From Adineta vaga (Eukaryota; Rotifera), in NCBI GenBank assembly GCA_021613535.1, contig CP075492.1, positions 5,766,001 to 5,830,000 on the forward strand: 64,000 bases of DNA, read 5' to 3'. A program made the translations under genes and the position numbers. Shown piece after piece: positions 22,154 to 32,322 of this stretch. The notes beneath the pieces are model-generated. The model was not told the origin of the DNA, made no database searches, and worked only from the letters and a program-made list of their open reading frames with translations. Every line of letters starts with the position of its first letter. Position 1 is the first letter of the stretch.

Positions 22154-23233
22154 CTGTTTTTGGCAATGAATTGTTCGTTGACGAACATAAATTTGAGCTT
22201 TCGACGAAGGATTATTCACAGAAATATTAACATTAATTGTTTGACGAAATTCCTCTGAAAGAAGAAAAAAGAAAACAACGAATAAAGTCAATATTTATCA
22301 TCGATTTCAAATTATCATATACCATTCATATCAGTTGATGATTTCATAGTTAACCAAAGACGTTGATGAAATTTATCAAGATACTCCGATTGTAATTCAT
22401 ATGGTGTAGACTAATAGAAATGAAATCATGAAAATTCGAATTCAAGATATCTAAATTTCATTTTTACGATTTGTTTTGTTGGATTTTCAGGTTTATAGAC
22501 TACTGATTGAATAACAGATGGACCGATAATACCGATTAGAATAGCAACAAATAAACAAATAAAAAACAGGACAAATACAGCGACAAATTGTCGTTTATGT
22601 AATGCATATAGACGCATTTGTACTGATCTAAATCAGTAAAAAATGTTTTCATTAAGATTAATGGAATTGATATACATCTTTCAATACGATCACATTCGTA
22701 AGTGTTAATTCAAGATTAGATAGGAAATTTTTCATTTAATTACTATATATTTTAAATCGATGCCCTTTTTTTCTGTGTATGAAGAAATATATTAAAATTC
22801 GATGCGCTTTATGCGAATCATAGAAAATTCGATGTAAATTTAACGATTTGACAAGTTGAAATGTCACCTTTTCGAGCGTAGAAAGAGCGTTAGAAATACG
22901 GTTTTTAATGAAGCTTGACACGCAGTTTGATGTCAATAGTAAATAATGGACGTGAGAAAAAAAAAGTAAAATTTTGGTTAAAAAAAGAAGAAGAACCGTT
23001 TTACGCTCGATGAAGTAACATCTTTTCTGACTGAAATTACATCGATTTTCTTATGGATATTAGGAGAAAACGTTAAACTGTGTAATAAATTATGAAATCT
23101 GATCGAAATAGAGAATATTAGGTACTTTCAAATGTATTTTTAACAGAGCATATCATCGTAATACAAGACAAGACAAATTGAAAAAAAAACTCATTAAACT
23201 AACTTACCGTTCAATTTCTTTTGTTTCGCCCAT
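22154..23233 (-). CDS. TMEM181: TMEM181, N-terminal half (4 exons)
   Basis: Exons 23208-23233, 22468-22627, 22323-22410 and 22154-22254 encode 125 residues from ATG at 23233 (MGETKEIER). Exon 2 carries the family signature RLYALHKRQFVAVFV followed by a membrane segment and IGIIGPSVIQS. Exons 3 and 4 give the start of the lumenal domain (HQRLWLTMKSS, INVNISVNN, IHCQ). The last donor leaves phase 0, as required by the first exon of the C-terminal half at 16126. If spliced directly the product would be 422 residues and would lack part of the lumenal domain. Intron 1 is unusually long for this window (580 bases). Confidence 0.8.
22628..23207 (-). other. first intron of TMEM181
   Basis: 580 bases, AT-rich, bounded by GTAAGT (donor) and TTTAG (acceptor) on the minus strand. 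No nested gene recognised. Confidence 0.5.
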
Positions 23234-23365
23234 TTTGAAAAAGAAAATCTTTTTAAATCTAAAACAGAAAATCCTTCTTTCCAATCATCAACAAAACAAA
23301 ACAAAACAAAAGTTCATATCACATAATAAAAAAATGTTTTACTTCACATAATAAACTTCGTTTTT

Positions 23366-25983
23366 CTAAAGTTTACTTTTTTCTACTAAATCTGTTTTTA
23401 TCCAAAATGGAGTATCAAATGTATGTTTATTATCATGAATCATCTGATTAATTGCTTTGTAAACTTGACCATTGCTATTTCCTAGAACTGAATTAAGAAT
23501 ATGATCAGGCGGTGCAAAGACATCGACTAATAAAACGATTTCATTACGTAATTCATCACATAAATATAATAAACGTGTTTGCATCCATTGATTTATATTA
23601 CTATTTCGTATATAATTTCCTTCGAATAAAATTGCGGAATATTCTTCAAACAATTTCAATATATGAACGATTAATAATTTTTCTAATACAGCTTTACATT
23701 TATCATCGATACTATCATTTTGTTGAAGAAGTTGTACAAAACGTTGAATTGCAGTTCGCTAAAAGTGAATAATTGAGATTTTCTTTTTCTATAAATTACA
23801 AATGTGTTACTTGAATATAAAGAATTGATAATGTTCGAAGATGATAAACTTGTGTCGTATTCTTTATATCAAATAATGAAAGACTTTTTGTAAGAGATAA
23901 TCGTTCAAGTTTTCGAATACATTTATCAATCATATAACATAATAACCAATCGAATGCATCCAATAAATCTAGAGTCAAAATTTTACTACTAAACTTTCTC
24001 ACCAAATAAAATTACCTTTCAAATGACATTCTGATGTAATTGAACATTGATTTTTTTCCAGAATACTTTTCATATCTTTGATAAAATCAACACTATGAAA
24101 TGGAAAAGTAGACGATGGTTCATGTTTTTGATAAAATTCTTCATAAATCGTAAGAATATAATTTGATCCTTGTTGTAATAAAACATTATTATCTCCTTCG
24201 AATGTACATGATGGATCATTATCATCTCGTATAATACCAAAACCACTTGCTAGAATAGAATTTTAATTGATACTCGACACTATTGTCTTTCTCTTTCTCT
24301 CTCTCTATTTATTTATTTACCATATAAATATCCATGTCCACCACATGCTTCTCGACATTCTTGACAAGCTTTTTGAGTATTCCATGTACATATAGCTTTC
24401 GATGTACATGATAATGCATGAATTTCTCTTCCCATGTCAGCTAATAAATCTCGATCATTTTCATCATTTGACATCGTTAATGCATAGAATTCAGTTAAAT
24501 TATCAAAAACTGAGTATGCCAATTGACGATAAACATAAAGTGATGCAACGATGGGGACTAAACGCCAATTCTATCATGCAAAAATAAGATACTGAACTGA
24601 TTTATAGATGAGAATGTAAACTTTTTACTTGTGTTTGATATTCAATCACTGGTAATTCAATACCAGGCAATGGTCCAAATTGTTTTCTAACACATGAATA
24701 TCGAACAGCAATCGTTATACATTTAATTAATAATCCAATTGCTAAACTACAAATACCAACACGACCTGAAGAAAGTGCACCAAGACTTGCACCAAATCGT
24801 TTATTGACTGACTAAAGTAAAGAATAATTCTTATATAATTTGAAAAAATGAAGAATTTTACTTTAAATAATGTTTGATAGGTTCCATCTGGTAAAACGTC
24901 ACCATGTTTATTAAGTAGATTTTCTCTGGGTATTCGATAATTTCGTAAGATTAGAAATCTAAAACAGTGTTTTCACTTTCTTTAAATTAATAATTTCTCT
25001 TCGTATATATACCCATTATCTAAACCATTCCATCCACATTTTGCACCAATATCTCCAACTTCAATTCCATCAAATGTTTTATATGTCAATGGATCACTTG
25101 AAAATCAATCGAATAAACATATAACTTCTCTATTAAAAGAAAAATCTTACCGAACAGGTACAACAAATAAATGAAGACCATGACAGATATTATTCGTATA
25201 AAGTTGAGCATATACAATAGCATGTGTGGCATGATAACCTAAATTTCTGAAAAGAAAACAAACAAAAAAAAAGATCAGTATGATTCAAAGATTCAACTTA
25301 CCCAATCCAAAACTTCATTGCTTCGATATCCGGTGTATTTAAGATGAATTCCTATAACGAAAACTATGTATGTTTTATAATCAAATCTTCATTTACTTGT
25401 GTTGCAAGATCATAAATAGCTGTAGTTCTCATTTCTTTCGTATTACTTCCATGAGATAATTCTGTCAGAGCAAAACAACCAAAGATCTAAATGAAAAATC
25501 ATTTTTTAATTTAAAACTGAATGATAAAAATGGATTTTTTACTTTTTCATTTTGATCTAAATCAATTAGATATGTATGTCGTTGAGTACCTAATTTTCGT
25601 ATAGTTTCACGAAATACAGTTGTATGCAATGAATATTTTGCATGACATGATGAATCATACATTGTTAAACATTGTTCGAGAATAATTTTCCGACGTGGAT
25701 TTTCATATAATTCATCTTCAGTCAATAGATTTAATCGAATTAATTCCTTACAACGACGATAAGTTAATTGTTTATATTCATCAATTGATAGTGGATATTT
25801 TGGTTGATGAAATATTGTTTGAGAATGTAATATTGACCAAAGTTTCGTCTATAAGATAAAATATGAATAAACAAGAAAAAAATAATTTGAACATACTCGA
25901 TAAATTTGAGATGATTCATCATCAAATATCGTTCGCATTCGTTCAAGAGAAAACGATGCTCGGTTCCGATATTCATCTAACAT
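23366..25983 (-). CDS. ACOX3: peroxisomal acyl-CoA oxidase (ACOX3-like), 12 exons
   Basis: Twelve exons (first 25897-25983, last 23366-23758) sum to exactly 676 codons, 675 residues, near the usual acyl-CoA oxidase length. Landmarks in order: [17 protein letters not shown]; the FAD-contact loop [95 protein letters not shown] (split over exons). It ends with EKSKL, a PTS1 peroxisomal import signal. It oxidises acyl-CoAs to trans-2-enoyl-CoA with H2O2 release, the first step of peroxisomal beta-oxidation. All introns are about 50-75 bases with consensus ends, and the gene is intact. The ACOX1/ACOX3 subtype would need a tree; the gene symbol is provisional. Confidence 0.9.
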
Positions 25984-26781
25984 AATTTCATTCAATGAAT
26001 AAAATAATAATGATTGACAGATGAATCATAGATTATTTCTCATTCGATATTTTTTCTCAACTAATCGAATAGGTTTTTTTGCAGAACAACATATTCATTA
26101 AGAAAATTGATATGAAAGGATATTTCTATGAAAAAAATCTTCCTATTTATGTTTATTAAAGATGTCTCTAATGTTCATTTATATGTTTATTAACACAAAA
26201 GAGAATAACAACATAGATTGTTTGTTGAACAGGAACAGGAAGATGCTCACTCGCTCGGATGAATAGTTCATTGGTATACGTCATCAACGATAGATAGAAT
26301 AGGACAAACAATAAGTAATTCATACGGATTTATTTCACAGAAACATCAAAAGATCATTAAGAGAAAAGATTCTATCAATCATGATAAATATGAAGAATCC
26401 CTATTGTAATTAACGCATAAAATATATAGTAAAATTTATTTTCAATCGCAATTCTTTGTAGTATTAGTCCTTGATGAATCAAATTCTCTTAAACAACCAG
26501 CTGTTACTACCAATGAAGAGAAGAAAATTGAATCGATTATAACAACGTATTCTCTTGTCAAAATGAAATTATTAACTGATAAAGAATGACATCTATCACT
26601 AGAATCAAACATACATCATCATTTGTCCAATACCTTTCTTCTCTCAGAATTGCACTACATCATCCATCCTATTATGTCTTTATATTTTGTTGATTTCATC
26701 TTTATACAGGTAGTTCGTTAGGTTCGATTTACAAAAATTTTGTATTTTAGATTTCTTTTTTCTTTGTGAATCAAATTCATC
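25984..26781. other. divergent intergenic between ACOX and SOD2
   Basis: Upstream of two divergently transcribed peroxisome/mitochondrion redox genes, so it holds both promoters. It also contains the small two-exon reading frame listed separately. No obvious TATA box. Confidence 0.4.
26381..26589 (+). CDS. possible 50-residue two-exon ORF
   Basis: Exon 26381-26405, intron of 56 bases (GTAATT...TTGTAG) and exon 26462-26589 read through in phase: MINMKNPY / LLVLDESNSLKQ ... LVKMKLLTDKE stop. Codon choice in exon 2 looks like coding DNA of this window and the intron has typical size. The frame is also open for about 25 codons before the ATG. No family recognised; it could be a real microprotein, the 3' end of a decayed gene, or chance. 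Confidence 0.25.
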
Positions 26782-27610
26782 ATGCAAACTATCATTAAAT
26801 TAGCTCCACGAAAGTAAGAATTCTTCTGAATTGATTTCCACGAAATACTATACGCATTATCTTCTAGTTTAGTTCCAGTTTTGACACGTTGTTCAAAACA
26901 TACCTTACCTGATTTACCATATGATTACAGTGCTTTAGAACCAGTTATATCTGGTGATATTATGAAACTTCATCATCAAAAACATCATGCTACATATGTT
27001 AATAACCTTAATGTAGCTGAGGAAAAATACAATGATGCTTTGGCTAAAAGTATGCATTGAATATCATTGCCTTTTCTATTCATAAAAGTACTTTTTGTTT
27101 TCAAGATGATCTTAATACCATGATTCATCTTCAACCAGCACTTCGTTTTAATGGAGGTGGTCATATAAATCATTCAATATTTTGGCAAGTTCTTTGTCCA
27201 AAAGAAGGTGGTAATCAACCAAGTGGTGTTCTTGCCGATCAAATTAAGAAAGATTTTGGTTCATTCGATAAAATGGTTACACAATTATCAAATGCAAGTG
27301 TTGGTGTACAAGGTAGTGGTTGGGGTTGGTTAGGTTTTAATAAACAAGAACAACGTTTACAAATTGCAACTTGTTCCAATCAAGATCCTTTACAAGCTAC
27401 AACAGGTAAGAATGTTTAGTAAAGATAGTTTTTAGTTTTTCATGTTTTCTTTCAATGTTTATTTAAGGTCTTGTACCTATCTTTGGTATTGATGTATGGG
27501 AACATGCTTATTATCTTCAATATAAGAATGTTCGTGCTGATTATGTTAAAGCAATTTTTCAAATTGCTAATTGGAAAAAAGCCGATGAGCTTTTTCAAAA
27601 AGCTAAATAA
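26782..27610 (+). CDS. SOD2: mitochondrial manganese superoxide dismutase
   Basis: Exons 26782-26813, 26868-27049, 27106-27405 and 27468-27610 encode 218 residues. Residues 1-20 are a basic, uncharged-acidic-free presequence ([20 protein letters not shown]) as for mitochondrial import. The mature enzyme starts [11 protein letters not shown]. Metal ligands are visible: His46 in MKLHHQKHH, His94 in GGGHINHS, and Asp and His in [19 protein letters not shown] is also present. The length and motifs are those of the Mn-dependent matrix enzyme, which dismutates superoxide to H2O2 and O2. It stands head-to-head with the H2O2-producing acyl-CoA oxidase. Intact. Confidence 0.95.
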
Positions 27611-27803
27611 TGAACTTGATTGAGACCTTCTTTTTTTTTTGATTTTATTCTCGCTATTAGTCATATTTTAGGATACACACAAACACATACACAAAATAAC
27701 ATAGAATAAAAAAAGAAAGCAAAAACGAACGATTTAAAAAACAAATCTAATATCTGTCAATTCTCTGGATATGACAAACATAGGGAGAGACTATATTTTC
27801 CTA

Positions 27804-30548
27804 TTATTTAGGTGTTAATAATTTTCCTTTTTCAATTTCTTGTTGAAGTAATCGACGTGCTTTACTAAGATTGAATGTTCGACGTAACCAATTATGAAAT
27901 CGTTTCGGAACATTTTTATTACCAACTCCATCCGGTGCACCACCTTTTCGAGCATCACTTACAGCCCACAGTTCGTTCGCATGACGACGTTCAATAGCTT
28001 GAACAACACATCCACCACGAAATCCTGATATCGTATGACCTTTTGCTAGAAGGCCATGTACTACATTCTAAAATACATGCAGAGGACAAATTAAAAAAGA
28101 AATCATCGTGTATGAGTGAGAGAGATCTTACCACCGGGAAGCGTTTTTCTAATTCAAGTTCCATTGGAATGAGTTGTTGATGTAATCGAGGCATATCGAC
28201 AGCATCTCGAATACTTTTTCCGAGCCACAGATTATAGATAGCGACTTGAGCAACCGATGAAATGATTCGACTACCACCAGAGCCACCAGCTGTGAATATT
28301 ACATCACCACTTGAATCAGTAACAAGAATTGGGCTCATTGATGACATGGGACGTTTAACTAAAATCAGACTAGAATTAAGTTCATGAATAAGATGGAGAC
28401 TTGATAATGTTTATCTTTAGATTGAATTACAATGTTCTAGTTTTTGATAGTAAATGTGTACCCATGTACTCATTCGTCTTTCGAGTCATACTTACAAGGT
28501 TTTATAAAATTTGCAGGACTTGGTGCATAACCATAATAATTTGATAGACCTGGTTGAGAGAAATCATCCATTTGGTTATTATAGATTATACCTAAAGAAA
28601 ATTCAATTTATCTTTTTTTTTTTTAGATATAAACATCAACTGACCTGTATTATGTCCATAAATAAGTGCACCAAAACTAGAAAATTAAATGATAAATTAG
28701 AATGGAGTTTGTTTTTCTAATAGCTAGATTTACTCAGTATTTATAGTACTCGTTGCAGCGACAGCATTTCCATTTGAATCAATAACTGAACAATGACTAG
28801 TTCCATGATCTATAGAAATTAGACGAATATTTTCTTATTTTGAATATTTGAAGTACATACCAGTTTGATGTTCGAACATTGGTTCATAATAATTCAATGG
28901 TTGAGCTTTCTCTTCATTAACACGTTGACGAATTTCTTCAGCATATTCTGGAGTGAGAATATGTTGAATTAACTATAATTAAGTGTACGTTAGCAGGAGA
29001 GAATAGTAATTTATTTCTATTTACTTGTTCAATATCTGCATTTATCTCGGTTTGTGAATCATATTCATCACCTAAGGCTGATCGTTTTCCATAAGCAAAT
29101 TTAAATACTTCTGTAAGCGTATGATAGAACCTGACTTGTTTCTCATCACTATCTAATGATTGTGGTGTTAATCGAAAGCCTAAATTTCAAATAGAATATT
29201 TTATTTATAGAAACTTATCATCCTTTGTTTTTTTCTCCTTACTATCCATTACTTTAAGAATCAACAGAGTGATTGCTGAGCTTGCTGGTGGTGGAACACC
29301 AAATGCTGTATAGTTATTTAGTAATTGAACATGAATAGCAGGTTTAACACGAGCATGATATGTTTCGAGATCTTGTCGATTAATAATTCCACCACGTGCT
29401 TGAATTTCATCACAAATAGCATCCGTTAATTCACCTTGATAGAATGCACTTGGCCCTTTTTCAGCAATAATCGATAATGTTTTACCAAGACGTGGTCGAT
29501 AAATCGTATCTCCTAGACCGTATACAACATCGGAATCACCTTTAAAGAATACTCGTCTGAAAAAAAAACCCCGTAAAATCCATATTTCTATCTGATATCG
29601 TTCTATTCTTTCATTTTCATTACCGCATAGATTTATCCGCCCATAGTTTATCTTTCATTTTTAATATAGTGAATGCCAAAGCTTTGCGTATAGCAATTCC
29701 ATCATTACACATATCTATAGCTGGTCGAAACAAAGCTGACCATGGTAGTTTACCATATCTTTTATGTGCTTTCCAGTAGCCAGCTATTTCACCCGGAATT
29801 GCAATCGATAAGCCGCCTGAATTAAAGAATACTTTTCATTTTAATTTATCTAGATTTAGATATTCTACCTGAAACCGATGATGGTGGTGGATTTCCATCA
29901 ACAAACATTCGTTGGTGTGCATTTGATGGTGCTGCTTCACGTGCATCAATTGCTACACATTCCTTCTTTGAACTTTATATAATTGTTTCATTGAAATAAG
30001 AAAATGATTTTTCATTGACTTACATATCGTAAACATTCATGAGAAATCCTCCACCGATACCAGTTGAATGACAATTATGTACACCAACACAGAGAAGAAT
30101 AGCAATAGCAGCATCGACGGCTGAACCACCGAGATTTAGAATACGTCTTTAATTGTAGAAAAAGGAAGATATCGTAAGTTTTTTTTAAATGAAAGAAATG
30201 AATACCTTCCAACTGCTGAGGCTTCTTCGGAATCAGAAGCAACAGCTCCATATTTACATCTCATAAACGATGATTCACCCTCGAAACCATAATTTTCTAC
30301 TCCAGGGAGATCAATTTTAAATTCTAAAATCGATAATATTACTGAAGAATTTTCATAGTTCTAATCTAATCTTACTTGGAGGTTCGACTTCATTCGCTTG
30401 TCTTGTTGATGAAAATGAAAATAAACGATAATGATTGTGATAAACTCCAACCTAAAATAAACATCTATTATTATTTTCGCTTTTTTTTCTATGTTCGATC
30501 GTTCTTTACTCTTCTTAGAAGAGTTGGACATTTATAGGTGAAAGGCAT
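27804..30548 (-). CDS. gamma-glutamyltransferase, copy A, 14 exons
   Basis: About 14 exons run from ATG 30548 ([13 protein letters not shown]) to TAA 27804-27806. Landmarks in order: [10 protein letters not shown] with GIGGGFLM (substrate pocket, large chain), [38 protein letters not shown], then the self-processing/nucleophile motif [11 protein letters not shown] followed by [28 protein letters not shown] and GGSGGSRII. This order and the Thr of HGTSH fit an active gamma-glutamyltransferase, which cleaves glutathione and other gamma-glutamyl compounds. The usual N-terminal membrane anchor is absent: the N-terminus is short, basic and Ser-rich (RLFSFSSTR), so the location is uncertain. Every intron I checked joins in phase, so copy A looks functional. 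Copy B lies 4.5 kb further on in the same orientation. Confidence 0.9.
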
Positions 30549-31296
30549 TTCTTCATGAAGATTTTCATCGTTAAAAATAGTTAGAACATTCGAATCTAAA
30601 CAAATATAAAATGGCCTTGAAATAACGTATGTCAGATAATCTTTGTTTGTCTCCTGTCCTCTGAAATAATCAGCGCGACAGTGTTGTGCCTTTTTTTTTC
30701 TTCTCTTTTCTTTCTTCTCTCTATGCACAATTGCACAAATCTTTATCGACATATAGAAGTAGAAACGTTTGTTTTCTTGTCTGTCTCTGCTTCTAATAAC
30801 GAATGACATTACTTTTCTTTTTTTCTTCAACAGTCGAATGGTCACATGCGCATTTTTGTTTTCTTCTGCATTGTACTTATAAATGAGTACGAATCCCCTC
30901 TATTTACTTCGCGCAGTACACATAACCGAAAAATTGCTTTCTGACGTGTAATCAACAGACCAATCATAAATCAATAGAAAATGAAATACAAATCAGATCA
31001 TAGAGCATGGAAGATAAAGAGACAATGATACATATCTTGAAGAAATATTCTGATCTACTCATCCTCGAATTCATTATTCATAATGAACTACCAGATTGTT
31101 TCTATTGATCTAAAAATAGATATTTAACCAACCTCAATGATTTTAGTTCACTTTGATAATATACATAAGAAAAGATGATAATATTTGTTTATTCATGCAT
31201 ATCAGATGAGAATGATTGATTCAAGGTTGTTTTAATTTCTCTATTAAAGAATATCTCATTAATTGATATTACTCATTTGTTTTAGATTAGAGTATT
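30549..31296. other. divergent intergenic between GGT copy A and MED21
   Basis: Holds the promoters of GGT copy A (minus) and MED21 (plus). A likely 5'-UTR splice acceptor (TTGTTTTAG) ends at about 31285, just before the MED21 start, so MED21 probably has a non-coding first exon in this gap. T-rich tracts at 30690-30720. No other gene. Confidence 0.4.
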
Positions 31297-31746
31297 ATGT
31301 CGGATCGTTTAACTCAATTACAAGATGTTGTTAATCTCTTAGCAGATCATTTATGTAATGCAACTGGTGTTCTTCAAGAAACAGCTCGACCTAGTCGATT
31401 TGGAGATTTCGAACAAAATTCTTCGACAACAACAACAACTACAACTACAAATGTTGATAGTAATGGTGATGATTATTCACGATTATTTGCATCATTAATT
31501 ACACGTACAACGGGTGAACTCGTTGCTCTTATTGATTCGTTACCAACCATTCCATCTACAGATGATGATCTTACAGAACAACATGGACAATTAGAATTAT
31601 TAGAACAGGAAAATATTGAATCAACAGCAAGATTAGAACAAACAACCGAATTAGCTGAATATCTTCTCGAACAAGTTCAAACATGTTTACAATCATTATC
31701 ACAAGCATTACTTGATGAAAGAAAAAAATTTCAAAATAATCAATAA
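31297..31746 (+). CDS. MED21: Mediator complex subunit 21
   Basis: A single coding exon of 149 residues. The N-terminus MSDRLTQLQDVVNLLADHLCN and the following GVLQE are the conserved MED21/Srb7 start. The middle has a short poly-Thr linker, then YSRLFASLITRTTGELVALIDSLP and a long C-terminal coiled coil (ELLEQENIESTARLE...LLEQVQTCLQSLSQ). MED21 dimerises with MED7 in the Mediator middle module and links activators to RNA polymerase II. Length is as usual for the family (about 140 residues). It lies between two gamma-glutamyltransferase copies on the opposite strand. Confidence 0.92.
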   Translation: MSDRLTQLQDVVNLLADHLCNATGVLQETARPSRFGDFEQNSSTTTTTTTTNVDSNGDDYSRLFASLITRTTGELVALIDSLPTIPSTDDDLTEQHGQLELLEQENIESTARLEQTTELAEYLLEQVQTCLQSLSQALLDERKKFQNNQ

Positions 31747-32322
31747 TTCGTTTATTTAAATACATACATGTGCGCTTGTTTGTTTTTTTTTCTTTGTTAC
31801 TCTTAGATTGCAAATGAAGAACTATACACATTACTGGTGAATAAATGTATATAATACAAATAAATAGAGAAAAGAGAATGTAAATATCTTCTTTTCCTTG
31901 TACTGCAAAAATTCAATTAATATCAGAATCTATGATATTGTTTTGACTAACGAGATGCAATTAATTTCATTAACCTCTAACTTTAACATTTTGTACGATC
32001 TAGAACGTCATGTTTTGAGTGCAACAAGTTTATATTATCATATACTCGAAATAATTCTGCTCATGGTTTTCAAACTTAAGATAAGAAATCTTAATCATTT
32101 CGATTATCAATAATTTTTAGAACACATTGTGTTCAACCATCAATTTGAAGAGAATATTAGACAACATAAAAAACAGTTGTAAATAATACTTAAATTGAAC
32201 TAGAATGTTGATATATGCGAGACATCGACTTTCAGTGCGTGTAACGTGATTGCTAGAGGAAATAATATGGGGAAAAAACGGAAATAGGATTACAAATGAA
32301 ATACTGAATCGATTTTTGTCTA
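31747..32322. other. convergent intergenic
   Basis: 3' flanks of MED21 (+) and GGT copy B (-). AT-rich with an AATAAA near 31860; no gene recognised. Confidence 0.4.
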
